Of a stretch of DNA of 64,000 bases, positions 50,964 through 59,678 are shown piece by piece. This stretch comes from Methylobacterium sp. (GTDB lineage Bacteria; Pseudomonadota; Alphaproteobacteria; Rhizobiales; Beijerinckiaceae): assembly GCA_020253445.1 (NCBI GenBank), contig JADCBP010000004.1, positions 186,001 through 250,000 of the forward strand. The letters are read 5' to 3'. Numbering within the stretch: the stretch's first letter is position 1; each line of letters starts with the position of its first letter. Made by a program: the position numbers and the translations under genes. Under the pieces are notes generated by a model. The model was not told the DNA's origin and searched no databases. It saw only the letters and a program-made list of their open reading frames with translations.

Positions 50964-51371
50964 TCAGGCTTTCGCCAGAGCTTCCGGATCAGCCGGGGTG
51001 ATCGCGACCGATTCGCCGCAGCCGCAGGCGGATGTCTCGTTGGGGTTGCGGAACACGAAGGTGGAGGAAAAGACATCGGTCTTCACATCCATTTCCGTGC
51101 CCAGCAGGAAGAGCACGGCCTTGGGATCGACCAGGATGGTCACGCCCTTGTCCTCGATCACCTCGTCGAGCGGGTTTTTCGCTTCCGCATATTCCATGGT
51201 GTAGGACATGCCGGCGCAGCCGCCATTCTTCACGCCCACACGAATGCCGAGGATGGGCTTGTCAGCCTTGGCGATTGTCTCGCGAACACGGTCGGCAGCG
51301 GTATCCGTCAGGCTCATGACCTGGAAACGACGACGCGGCGCGGCGGATGCGCCGGCAGGAACGGAACTCAT
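50964..51371 (-). CDS. sufA: A-type iron-sulfur carrier SufA
   Basis: A 135-residue Fe-S carrier with cysteines C52 (GGCAGMSY), C116 and C118 (SACGCGES). The N-terminal ~18 residues precede the core. GGAGG lies before the ATG. In relatives it is the last gene of the suf operon; here a plus-strand acetyltransferase gene separates it from sufT, so it must have its own promoter in 51372-51524. Confidence 0.93.
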   Translation of the reverse strand: MSSVPAGASAAPRRRFQVMSLTDTAADRVRETIAKADKPILGIRVGVKNGGCAGMSYTMEYAEAKNPLDEVIEDKGVTILVDPKAVLFLLGTEMDVKTDVFSSTFVFRNPNETSACGCGESVAITPADPEALAKA

Positions 51372-51524
51372 GACAACCTCCGGAACGGCGGGCTCAAAAA
51401 CCCGGGTCGCGTGGGTGAAAGGCCGATGCGAAAGGCAAGGGCCTGTTCACATCAGTATAAGCGCGCTTGCGAAAAAAAGCGAGTGGGGCTGTGATCTTGG
51501 CACACCCTCTGGTATCCGGACCTC

Positions 51525-52127
51525 ATGATTCTTCCATCTCCCCTCCCCAGCCTTCGCACCCAGCGTCTCGTCCTGCGGCGCCCTCTCCCGAGCGATATCG
51601 CCGATCGCCTGGCGCTGGGCCGCGATCCGGAGATCTACCGCTATCTCGGGGCGGATCCGCGCAAGCTCTCGCCCCTCACCGACGAGCAGGCCAAGGCCTG
51701 GGTGGAGAATATCGCGAGCCACCCCGCCGCCTGGGTGATCGAGCATCAGGGCCGGGCCATCGGCGAGATCCTGATCGACAATTTCGTCGAGGCCGATCGC
51801 CGCGCCGGCCTGATCATCGGCATTCTCGATCCCGCTGCCCTCGGCAAGGGGCTGGGCACCGAGGCGATCCGCGCCGTGGCGGAATTCTGCTTCGACGTGC
51901 TCGCTTTGCACAAGCTCTCGATGCGCGTGCTCTCCTTCAACACCCGCGCCATCCGCGCCTATGAGCGCGTGGGCTTCGTGCGCGAAGGGATCGAGCGCGA
52001 GAGCGCGCTGATCGCCGGCGACTGGCATGACGACGTGATTGTCGGCCTGCTGAAGCGGGATTTCGATGCGTTGCGCGGCCACACCAAGGGCTCGGGCGAA
52101 CTTGCCGGGGCGCAGCTCAGGAGCTGA
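51525..52127 (+). CDS. GNAT-family N-acetyltransferase, RimJ/RimL-like
   Basis: A 200-residue acetyltransferase. It starts with the typical LRTQRLVLRRPLPSDIA. The acetyl-CoA loop reads ALGKGLGTEAIRAV near residue 105-118, and the C-terminal pattern is FNTRAIRAYERVGFVREG. The substrate is unknown; relatives modify ribosomal proteins, amino acids or aminoglycosides. It is on the opposite strand between sufA and sufT. Confidence 0.9.
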   Translation: MILPSPLPSLRTQRLVLRRPLPSDIADRLALGRDPEIYRYLGADPRKLSPLTDEQAKAWVENIASHPAAWVIEHQGRAIGEILIDNFVEADRRAGLIIGILDPAALGKGLGTEAIRAVAEFCFDVLALHKLSMRVLSFNTRAIRAYERVGFVREGIERESALIAGDWHDDVIVGLLKRDFDALRGHTKGSGELAGAQLRS

Positions 52128-52141
52128 AGCTCCGCTCCTGA

Positions 52142-52525
52142 TCACCACATATCGAGCGCGACGCGGGCCTCATCGCTCATTCGCGACTGATCCCAGGGCG
52201 GATCGAAGGTCATGTTGACCTTCACGCCGGAAACACCGGGCACGCCGAGCACCGCCGTCTCCACCCAGCCCGGCATTTCGCCCGCCACAGGGCAGCCCGG
52301 CGCGGTCAGCGTCATATCCACGGTGATGAACCGCTCATCCGAGATATCGATGCGGTAGATCAGCCCGAGTTCGTAGATATCCGCCGGAATCTCGGGATCA
52401 TACACGGTCTTCAGCGCGGCGATGATGGCGTCGGTCAGCCGGTCGAGCTCTTCGGGCGGAATCGCTCCGATCGGGCTTGCGGTCGCGGCTTCAGCCTCGC
52501 GGGAAACATCAGCGGTGTTGTCCAT
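52142..52525 (-). CDS. sufT: SUF assembly protein SufT (DUF59/MIP18 family)
   Basis: A 127-residue DUF59 protein with YDPEIPADIYELGLIY (near residue 42-57) and APGCPVAGEMPGWVE containing the conserved Cys. Members help mature Fe-S proteins, often under high demand. It lies 12 nt after sufS, as sufX does in rhizobial suf operons. Confidence 0.92.
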   Translation of the reverse strand: MDNTADVSREAEAATASPIGAIPPEELDRLTDAIIAALKTVYDPEIPADIYELGLIYRIDISDERFITVDMTLTAPGCPVAGEMPGWVETAVLGVPGVSGVKVNMTFDPPWDQSRMSDEARVALDMW

Positions 52526-52537
52526 CTCGCCTACTCC

Positions 52538-53761
52538 TCACGCGAACAGCTTGTCGGCGCGCATCAGCGCTTCAGCCAGCCGGTCGACCTCCTCGCGCGT
52601 GTTGTAGAGCGCGAAGCTTGCGCGACATGTAGCGGTGACCCCGAAGCGCTTCAAGAGCGGCTGCGTGCAATGCGTGCCGGCCCGCACCGCCACGCCCTGC
52701 CGGTCGATCACGGTCGCGATGTCATGCGCATGCGCCGCCTTGTGCGAAAACGAGAGGATCGCGCCCTTGTTCCGGGCCCGGCCCATGATCGCAATCGAGT
52801 TGATCGCCGAGAGCCTCTCCGTGGCATAAGCGAGGAGATCATCCTCATGGGCGCGGATCGCGTCCTTGCCGATGGCGTTCACATAATCGATCGCGGCGCC
52901 GAGCCCGATGGCCGGAACGATCGACGGCGTGCCCGCCTCGAAGCGATGCGGGGCATCGCCATAGGTGACGTTCTCCTCGGAGACCTCGCGGATCATCTCC
53001 CCACCACCGAGGAAAGGCGGCATGGCGTTCAGCAACGCCTTCCGCCCCCACATCACGCCGATGCCCGAGGGGCCGTAAAGCTTGTGGCCGGTGAAGATGT
53101 AGAAGTCGCAAGCGAGGTCCTGCACATCGACCGGGAGATGCACCGCGGCCTGCGATCCATCCACCACCACCGGAATACCGTGCTTCTTCGCGATTCCCAC
53201 CACATCCTTGATCGGCACGATGGTGCCGAGCGCGTTGGACATGTGCGTGATGGAAATCACCCTGGTGCGCGGCGTGATGAGCTTCTCGAATTCATCGAGC
53301 AGGAAATTGCCCTCTGCATCGACCGGCGCCCATTTCAGCACCGCGCCATGCCGCTCGCGCCAGAAATGCCAGGGCACGATGTTCGAATGGTGCTCCATGA
53401 TCGAGAGGAGGATCTCGTCGCCCTCGCCGATCCTCAGGTGCCGGCCCAAGGCGGAAGCCACGAGATTGAGGCTCTCGGTGGCGTTCTTCGTGAAGATGAT
53501 CTCATCCACCGAAGGCGCATTCAGAAACGCCCGCACCTTTTCGCGCGCGGCCTCATAGGCCTCGGTCGCGGCATTGGCGAGGTAATGCAAGCCCCGATGC
53601 ACATTGGCATATTCGGACTCATAGGCTCGCGTCATGCGCTCCAGCACCTGCCGCGGCTTCTGGGCGGAAGCGGCGTTGTCGAGATAGGTCAGCGGCTTGC
53701 CGTAGGGCTCGAGCGCCAGCGCCGGGAAATCCGCGCGTATCCGCGCGAGGTCGAGCGTCAT
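52538..53761 (-). CDS. sufS: Cysteine desulfurase SufS (group II)
   Basis: PLP enzyme supplying persulfide sulfur to the Suf scaffold, 407 residues. Lys227 in TGHKLYGP binds PLP, and Cys365 in RAGTHCTQP is the catalytic cysteine of the group II type. Start 53761 overlaps the sufD stop by 4 nt; upstream frame residues are antisense noise. No separate sufE is in the window. Confidence 0.96.
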   Translation of the reverse strand: MTLDLARIRADFPALALEPYGKPLTYLDNAASAQKPRQVLERMTRAYESEYANVHRGLHYLANAATEAYEAAREKVRAFLNAPSVDEIIFTKNATESLNLVASALGRHLRIGEGDEILLSIMEHHSNIVPWHFWRERHGAVLKWAPVDAEGNFLLDEFEKLITPRTRVISITHMSNALGTIVPIKDVVGIAKKHGIPVVVDGSQAAVHLPVDVQDLACDFYIFTGHKLYGPSGIGVMWGRKALLNAMPPFLGGGEMIREVSEENVTYGDAPHRFEAGTPSIVPAIGLGAAIDYVNAIGKDAIRAHEDDLLAYATERLSAINSIAIMGRARNKGAILSFSHKAAHAHDIATVIDRQGVAVRAGTHCTQPLLKRFGVTATCRASFALYNTREEVDRLAEALMRADKLFA

Positions 53762-55026
53762 GAAATCGCCCTCGCCTGCATCCAGTCGCTCACGAGGCCG
53801 GCGAGCATCTCGCGCAAGGATTCCTCGCTCACGGTGTCGATCACCTCGCCGAGAAACGCCTCGACCAGCAGCGCTTCGGCGATTCTGCGGGGCAGGCCGC
53901 GCGCCTGGAGGTAGAAAAGCTGGTTCTCGTCGAGCGAACCGCAAGTCGCGCCATGGGCGCAGACCACGTCATCGGCGAAGATCTCGAGCTCCGGCTTGTT
54001 CGACATCCCGGCATCATCCGAGAGCAGCAAAGCGTTGGACGCCATCTGGCCGTCGGTCTTCTGCGCATGCGGGCGCACGATGATCTTGCCCTGGAACACG
54101 CCATGGGCCGAACCATCCACCACCGTGCGGAAAAGCTCGCGGCTCTCGCCATGCGGCACGGCGTGATCCACCACGAGGGTCGAATCATGGTGCTGATTGC
54201 CCTTCAGCATGGTCGCGCCGCGGATCGCCGCTTTCGCGTTCTCGCCCTGATAGGTCACGAATACCTGATGGCGGCAAACCTCGCCGCCGAGCGACACCTG
54301 CATCGTCTGCAACTCGGCCTCTTCGCCCAGCGTGGCGGCCACGCTCGACAACACCATCGCCTTGTCCCCGGAGAGGTTCAGGCGGATATGCTCGACCTTT
54401 GCCTGCCTGCCGAGGCGAAGTTCCACCACCTCGTTCACCTGATAGGCGATGCCGTCGGTCCCCTCATGTGTGGCGACCAACATGAGCGAAGCGCCCTCGC
54501 CCACTTCCACGATCACGCGCGGCAGGATGCTCGCGGCTGCGCCGACATTCTCGGAAAACGCAAGATGCAGCTTCGCGTGCCGGCCCGCCGCGATGCGGAT
54601 CACCACGCCGTCACGCGCGAAAGCCGTGTTGAGATCCACCACCACATCGCTCGCCTGCCCCATGCCGAGGCCGGGCGTGAGGCCCTCGCGATAGGCATCG
54701 GCCAGCGGCTGAACCGTCACGCCAGCGGAGGAATCTCCCCCCTGCCAGCGCCCGTTCGAAAAGCCGTGCCGCGCGAAGCCCTCAAGCTTCAACGTCTCGC
54801 CCGCCACCGCATCCTTCGCCGCGGGGGCAACGCTGCGCATCAGGTTGCGCACATCCGTGTAATGGTAGCTCTCGATGCGCTTCGAGGGCAGGCCCCTGGC
54901 CTCGAAGCGCGCGAAGGCTTCGGCCCGCGCCTGCGCCGCGCCGGGGAGCGAGGCCTTCTCGGCCGCAAAGCGCTCGATGAAAGCCGTCTCGGCCGGATTC
55001 CGCATGATCACGACAGGGTTCGCCAT
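53758..55026 (-). CDS. sufD: Fe-S assembly scaffold subunit SufD
   Basis: A 422-residue beta-helix subunit of the SufBCD scaffold. It has the conserved N-terminal ESYHYTDVRNL, the core region with RGATMLKGNQHHDS and the C-terminal CAHGATCGSLDENQLFYL. It lies between sufC and sufS, with GAGGG before its ATG at 55026. Confidence 0.95.
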   Translation of the reverse strand: MANPVVIMRNPAETAFIERFAAEKASLPGAAQARAEAFARFEARGLPSKRIESYHYTDVRNLMRSVAPAAKDAVAGETLKLEGFARHGFSNGRWQGGDSSAGVTVQPLADAYREGLTPGLGMGQASDVVVDLNTAFARDGVVIRIAAGRHAKLHLAFSENVGAAASILPRVIVEVGEGASLMLVATHEGTDGIAYQVNEVVELRLGRQAKVEHIRLNLSGDKAMVLSSVAATLGEEAELQTMQVSLGGEVCRHQVFVTYQGENAKAAIRGATMLKGNQHHDSTLVVDHAVPHGESRELFRTVVDGSAHGVFQGKIIVRPHAQKTDGQMASNALLLSDDAGMSNKPELEIFADDVVCAHGATCGSLDENQLFYLQARGLPRRIAEALLVEAFLGEVIDTVSEESLREMLAGLVSDWMQARAIS

Positions 55027-55033
55027 TGTACCC

Positions 55034-55783
55034 TCACGCCGCGTTGCCGAGATATTCGGCATAGCCGCGCTCTTCGAGTTCGAGCGCGATTTCCGGCCCG
55101 CCGGTGCGCACGATCTGGCCCTTGGCCATGACATGCACGGTATCGGGGCGGATATGATCCAGCAGGCGCTGGTAATGCGTGATGACGAGGAAGGCGTGGT
55201 CGGGATCGCGATGCGCGTTCACGCCCTCGGCCACGATGCGAAGGGCATCGATATCGAGGCCGGAATCGGTCTCATCGAGGATCGCCATCTTCGGCTCAAG
55301 CAAAGCCATCTGCAGGATTTCCATCCGCTTCTTCTCGCCGCCGGAGAAGCCGACATTCAGCGGCCGCTTCAGCATGTCCGGGTTGATGCCGAGCTTGCCG
55401 GCTGCCTCGCGCACCTTTTTCATGAACTCGCCGGGGGAGAGTTCATCCTCGCCGCGCGATTTCGCCTGCGCGTTGAGCGCGGCCTTGAGGAAGGTCATGG
55501 TCGCCACGCCCGGAATTTCCAGCGGATACTGGAAGGCGAGGAAGAGGCCGGCATGGGCGCGCTCATGCGGCTCCATCTCGAGGATGTTCACGCCGTCGAG
55601 CAGGATCTCGCCCTCGGTGACCGTGTAATCCTCCTTGCCCGCGATGACATAGGAGAGGGTGGATTTCCCCGAGCCGTTCGGACCCATGATGGCCGCGACC
55701 TCGCCGCGCTTCACATGAAGGTTCAGGCCGTTGAGGATCTTCTTGCCGTCGATTTCGACGTGGAGGTTGTTGATTTCAAGCAT
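55034..55783 (-). CDS. sufC: Fe-S assembly ATPase SufC
   Basis: A 249-residue ABC-type ATPase of the SufBCD complex. Walker A is GPNGSGKST, the signature is VGFSGGEKKR, and Walker B is AILDETDSGLDIDAL. It is separated from sufB by about 90 nt that include a palindromic repeat (copy B). Confidence 0.97.
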   Translation of the reverse strand: MLEINNLHVEIDGKKILNGLNLHVKRGEVAAIMGPNGSGKSTLSYVIAGKEDYTVTEGEILLDGVNILEMEPHERAHAGLFLAFQYPLEIPGVATMTFLKAALNAQAKSRGEDELSPGEFMKKVREAAGKLGINPDMLKRPLNVGFSGGEKKRMEILQMALLEPKMAILDETDSGLDIDALRIVAEGVNAHRDPDHAFLVITHYQRLLDHIRPDTVHVMAKGQIVRTGGPEIALELEERGYAEYLGNAA

Positions 55784-55814
55784 GGTTCTGTTCCGGATCT
55801 GGGTCTTTCCTCGA

Positions 55815-55870
55815 CGTCATGGCCGGACTTGTTCCGGCCATCCACGTCTTGGAGTGAGAAATCGTGGATG
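55815..55870. repeat. Dispersed palindromic intergenic element, copy B (partial)
   Basis: It begins CGTCATGGCC and contains the first hairpin (ATGGCCGGA with TCCGGCCAT), but the second half is cut short at the sufB stop. It lies between sufB and sufC inside the operon, so it is transcribed. Confidence 0.8.
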
Positions 55871-55872
55871 CG

Positions 55873-57342
55873 TCAGCCGACCGAGCCCTCAAGGCTCACG
55901 GCGATGAGCTTCTGCGCTTCCACCGCGAATTCCATCGGCAATTGCTGGAGCACTTCCTTGACGAAGCCGTTGACGATGAGCGCCACCGCCTCCTCTTCAT
56001 CGAGGCCCCGCTGCATGCAGTAGAAGAGCTGGTCTTCCGCGATTTTCGAAGTCGTCGCCTCGTGCTCGAACACGGCGCTCGAATTCTTGCTCTCGATATA
56101 GGGGATGGTGTGCGCGCCGCAGAGGTCGCCGATCAGCAGGCTGTCGCAATTCGTGAAGTTGCGCGCGCCCGTCGCCTTCCTGTGCGCGGTGACCTGCCCG
56201 CGATAGGTGTTGTCGGAGCGGCCCGCCGCGATGCCCTTGGCGAGGATCTTCGAGGTCGTGTTCTTGCCGAGATGGATCATCTTGGTGCCGGAATCGACCT
56301 GCTGATAGCCGTTCGAGATCGCGATCGAGTAGAACTCGCCCGAGGAGCCTTCCCCGCGCAGGATGCAGGAGGGATATTTCCAGGTGATGGCGGAGCCGGT
56401 CTCGACTTGAGTCCACGAGATCTTCGAACGCTGCCCCCGGCAATCGCCGCGCTTGGTCACGAAATTGTAGATGCCGCCCTTGCCGTCCTTGTCGCCGGGA
56501 TACCAGTTCTGGACGGTTGAATACTTGATCTCGGCATCGTCGAGCGCGACCAGCTCGACCACCGCCGCGTGAAGCTGCGCTTCATCGCGCTTCGGCGCGG
56601 TGCAGCCCTCGAGGTAGCTCACATAAGAGCCCTTGTCGGCGATGATCAGCGTGCGCTCGAACTGGCCCGTCTTCTGTTCGTTGATGCGGAAATAGGTGGA
56701 AAGCTCCATCGGGCATTTCACGCCCGGCGGGATGTAGACGAAGGAGCCATCCGAGAAGACCGCACTGTTGAGCGTGGCGTAGAAGTTGTCAGTCGTCGGC
56801 ACCACGGTGCCGAGATACTGCTTCACGAGTTCGGGATGCGTGTGCACCGCTTCGGAGATTGCGCAGAAAATCACGCCGGCCTTGGCCAGCTCTTCCTTGA
56901 AGGTGGTGACCACCGAGACCGAGTCGAATACCGCATCGACCGCAACCTTCGCGCCCTCGACGCCCGCGAGGATCTCGCGCTCGCGCAAGGGAATTCCGAG
57001 CTTCTCGTAAGTCTTCAGAAGTTCGGGATCGACCTCGTCGAGGCTCTTCGGGCCCGGCGTCTTCTTGGGTGCTGCGTAGTAATGCAGATCCTGGAAGTCG
57101 ATCTCAGGGTAACGCACGCGCGCCCAGGTCGGCTCCTGCATGGTCTGCCAGCGGCGGAAGGCTTCGAGCCGCCATTCCAGCAGCCAGGCCGGCTCGTTCT
57201 TCTTCGCGGAGATGAAGCGAACGGTATCCTCGTCGAGCCCCTTCGGCGCGAGTTCGGATTCAATGTCTGTCACGAACCCGTATTTATATTGATCGACGTC
57301 GATCTTCCGGACGGTTTCCACCGTCTCTTTCACTGCCGGCAT
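55873..57342 (-). CDS. sufB: Fe-S assembly scaffold subunit SufB
   Basis: A 489-residue scaffold subunit. Diagnostic blocks are [26 protein letters not shown]-type [12 protein letters not shown] with its Cys, NCDSLLIGD and the C-terminal [32 protein letters not shown] precedes the ATG. It follows a group I cysteine desulfurase gene by 69 nt, fitting the rhizobial sufS2-sufB order. Confidence 0.97.
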   Translation of the reverse strand: MPAVKETVETVRKIDVDQYKYGFVTDIESELAPKGLDEDTVRFISAKKNEPAWLLEWRLEAFRRWQTMQEPTWARVRYPEIDFQDLHYYAAPKKTPGPKSLDEVDPELLKTYEKLGIPLREREILAGVEGAKVAVDAVFDSVSVVTTFKEELAKAGVIFCAISEAVHTHPELVKQYLGTVVPTTDNFYATLNSAVFSDGSFVYIPPGVKCPMELSTYFRINEQKTGQFERTLIIADKGSYVSYLEGCTAPKRDEAQLHAAVVELVALDDAEIKYSTVQNWYPGDKDGKGGIYNFVTKRGDCRGQRSKISWTQVETGSAITWKYPSCILRGEGSSGEFYSIAISNGYQQVDSGTKMIHLGKNTTSKILAKGIAAGRSDNTYRGQVTAHRKATGARNFTNCDSLLIGDLCGAHTIPYIESKNSSAVFEHEATTSKIAEDQLFYCMQRGLDEEEAVALIVNGFVKEVLQQLPMEFAVEAQKLIAVSLEGSVG

Positions 57343-57411
57343 CTCATCCTCCTCATCGGCTTCAAGGACCGAGGGTTGTCCGCTTCTCTACGCATAACCA
57401 TGCCCGGCCGA

Positions 57412-58647
57412 TCAGGCCGCGCTCACCGCAAATGCCCCTTTCGAGGCAGAATTTTTCACTTTTTCCCGCTTCGCGAGCTGATCGACCACACCGAGCGCCT
57501 GATCGATATCGGCAGCGGTCGTGGTCGGGCCGATGGAAAGGCGGATCGCGCCGGCCTTCACCCAGCCCTGCTCGCCCATCGCTTCCAGAACATGGCTCGC
57601 CTTCACCTTGCCCGAGGAGCAAGCGGAACCGGAGGAGACCGCCACGCCCGCAAGATCGAACGCGATCAGCGCCTTCTCGGCGGTCACGCCGGGAATCGCG
57701 AAAAGGGAGGTGTTGGGAAGCCGCGCGACGCCTTCGCCCACGATTCGAACTTCCGGCGCGATCGTCTTGAGATGATTTTCGAATCGATCGCGAAGCTCGA
57801 TCAGGGTCTCGGGATCAAAATCCGCCTTCGCGGCGCGAGCCGCAGCCCCCATGCCGAGAATTCCAGGCACGTTCTCCGTGCCACCGCGCTGGCCCCGCTC
57901 CTGCCCGCCGCCGGGAATGAATGCACGGGCAAGCCGCGTTGTGCCATGCGCGAAAACAATGGCACCGACACCCTTGGGACCGCCGAATTTATGCGCGGAG
58001 AGGAACAGCGCATCCGCTCCGAGTTTATTGATGTCGATTTCGACACGACCCGGTCCCTGCGCCGCATCCACGATCACGATCGCTCCGCCCGCGCGTGCGG
58101 TTTCAGCCAGGGCCGGAATATCCTGCAGCACGCCCGTCTCGTTATTCGCGAGCTGGATCGCAACAAGCGGCCTCGCGCCTTCAGGCTGAAGCGGGCGCGC
58201 CCTTTCCAGCATCCCGGCCAGAGCGCCGGGAGAGATGCGGCCATCAGGCTGCGGCTTGATCGGCAGGGCTGCGCCAGCGAGATTCATCGCGCGCAAAGCC
58301 GCAGCGATCACGCAAGGATGCTCGGTCTCGCCGTAGATCACCGCTCCGCGCGGCGGATGATCATCGCCGCAGAGGAAAATCGGAGAGAAACCTGCCTGAT
58401 CCGCCCCGAGCAACGCATTTGCGGCTTCCGTCGCACCGGAGGTAAAAATCACATTCTCGGCCTCGCCGCCGACCAAGGCCGCGACGCCGGCGCGGGCCTC
58501 CTCAACAAGGGCGCGGGCCGCGCGCCCCTCAGCATGAATCGAGGACGGATTGCCGATGGTATCGAGCGCGCGCAACACAGCCTCGCGCGCAGCAGGGTGC
58601 AGCGGTGCTGTGGCGTTCCAATCGAGATAGGCGCGCGCCTTGGCCAT
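57412..58647 (-). CDS. Cysteine desulfurase, NifS/IscS-type (SufS2)
   Basis: A 411-residue group I PLP-dependent desulfurase. Lys220 in SAHKFGGPKG binds PLP and Cys343 in SSGSACSSGK is the mobile-loop catalytic cysteine. It heads the suf operon, corresponding to the first desulfurase (sufS2) of rhizobial operons, so the operon has two desulfurases of different groups. Start 58647 fits the family; the ORF extends 25 codons upstream. The promoter region has an iron control element. Confidence 0.94.
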   Translation of the reverse strand: MAKARAYLDWNATAPLHPAAREAVLRALDTIGNPSSIHAEGRAARALVEEARAGVAALVGGEAENVIFTSGATEAANALLGADQAGFSPIFLCGDDHPPRGAVIYGETEHPCVIAAALRAMNLAGAALPIKPQPDGRISPGALAGMLERARPLQPEGARPLVAIQLANNETGVLQDIPALAETARAGGAIVIVDAAQGPGRVEIDINKLGADALFLSAHKFGGPKGVGAIVFAHGTTRLARAFIPGGGQERGQRGGTENVPGILGMGAAARAAKADFDPETLIELRDRFENHLKTIAPEVRIVGEGVARLPNTSLFAIPGVTAEKALIAFDLAGVAVSSGSACSSGKVKASHVLEAMGEQGWVKAGAIRLSIGPTTTAADIDQALGVVDQLAKREKVKNSASKGAFAVSAA

Positions 58648-58734
58648 AGCGGCCGATGACCTCCGAATCCGCCCGAGCGGCAAAAAAACTTCCCTTTTCG
58701 CGTGGAATTGTGCTATTCGCACGCGCTCCCAAAA

Positions 58735-58754
58735 GTTTCCAGCCCTCTGGAAAC
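58735..58754. promoter_or_regulatory. Inverted repeat next to the iron control element
   Basis: GTTTCCAG, CCCT, CTGGAAAC is a perfect 8-bp inverted repeat directly beside the ICE, about 90 nt before the first suf gene. It may be a second operator; the regulator is unknown. Confidence 0.5.
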
Positions 58755-58755
58755 A

Positions 58756-58772
58756 ATTAGAACAATTCTAAA
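58756..58772. promoter_or_regulatory. Irr-type iron control element (ICE) upstream of suf
   Basis: The 17-nt site ATTAGAACAATTCTAAA matches TTTAGAA-N3-TTCTAAA at 13 of 14 fixed positions. It lies 109 nt before the first suf gene and 100 nt before the divergent hydrolase gene. The suf operon is a reported Irr target in rhizobia, so iron/haem-responsive control is likely. Confidence 0.8.
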
Positions 58773-58872
58773 GTGGGGCACAAGGCCCTCCCGTCAAGAG
58801 CCTGCCTTTTTCGTTTTCGTGGGGAGTGCCCCGCGAGGGGCGCGCTGGCCTGACATTCGGAACAGGAAAACC

Positions 58873-59523
58873 ATGCCTGAGGTGATTTTCAACGGGCCGG
58901 AAGGCCGTCTCGAAGGCCGCTACCAGGCCGCCAGGAAGAAGGGCGCGCCGATCGCGATCATCCTGCATCCGCACCCGCAATTCGGCGGGACGATGAACAA
59001 CCAGATCGTCTATAATCTTTTCTATACGTTCCATGAACGTGGCTTCTCGGTGCTGCGCTTCAATTTCCGCGGCGTCGGGCGCTCGGAGGGCGTCTTCGAT
59101 CACGGCGCGGGCGAACTCTCGGATGCCGCCGCGGCGCTCGACTGGATGCAGGCGCTGAATCCCGATGCCCGCCATTGCTGGGTGGCCGGCGTCTCCTTCG
59201 GGGCGTGGATCGGCATGCAGCTTCTGATGCGTCGCCCGGAGATCGAGGGCTTCATCTCCATCGCGGCCATGGCGAACCGCTACGATTTCTCTTTCCTCGC
59301 ACCCTGCCCGGCCTCCGGCCTCTTCGTGCATGGCGACCAGGACCGCGTCGCCCCGGCGGGCGAGGTGGTGAGCGTCATCGACAAGGTGAAGGTGCAGAAG
59401 GGCGTGAGGCTCGATCACGTGGTGATCGAGGGCGCGAACCACTTCTTCGAGAACCGCGTGGAGCAGCTCGTGGGCAAGGTCGGCGAATATCTCGACATGC
59501 GGCTCGGCGCGCCGCGCGCCTGA
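58873..59523 (+). CDS. Alpha/beta hydrolase
   Basis: A 216-residue alpha/beta hydrolase with the nucleophile elbow GVSFG (Ser108), a likely Asp155 in HGDQD and His190 in GANHFF. LHPHPQFGGTMNN and FNFRGVGRSEG near the N-terminus are typical of the group often annotated as CocE/NonD or lysophospholipase-like. The substrate is unknown. AGGAAA precedes the ATG. It is divergent from the suf operon and may share its iron-responsive region. Confidence 0.9.
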   Translation: MPEVIFNGPEGRLEGRYQAARKKGAPIAIILHPHPQFGGTMNNQIVYNLFYTFHERGFSVLRFNFRGVGRSEGVFDHGAGELSDAAAALDWMQALNPDARHCWVAGVSFGAWIGMQLLMRRPEIEGFISIAAMANRYDFSFLAPCPASGLFVHGDQDRVAPAGEVVSVIDKVKVQKGVRLDHVVIEGANHFFENRVEQLVGKVGEYLDMRLGAPRA

Positions 59524-59533
59524 CATCCGCCAG

Positions 59534-59623
59534 CGTCATGGCCGAACTTGTTCCGGCCATCCACGACTTGACTGGATCAGATGAGGAAAGACGTGGATAC
59601 CCGGGACAAGCCCGGGCATGACG
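59534..59623. repeat. Dispersed palindromic intergenic element, copy C
   Basis: A 90-nt element beginning CGTCATGGCC and ending GGCATGACG, with two hairpins (ATGGCCGAA with TTCCGGCCAT, imperfect; and CCCGGGACAAGCCCGGG). It lies between the hydrolase and tyrS genes, in the same orientation as copies A and B. Confidence 0.85.
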
Positions 59624-59678
59624 GTGAAGCTCTCATCCCGATCCGCGGCCTTCCGACTGTCAATTCCGAGTAGCCATC

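Noticed and set aside
51496-51515. TTGGCAC before the acetyltransferase gene as a sigma-54 promoter
   Set aside because: The -12 element would read CTGGT rather than TTGC.
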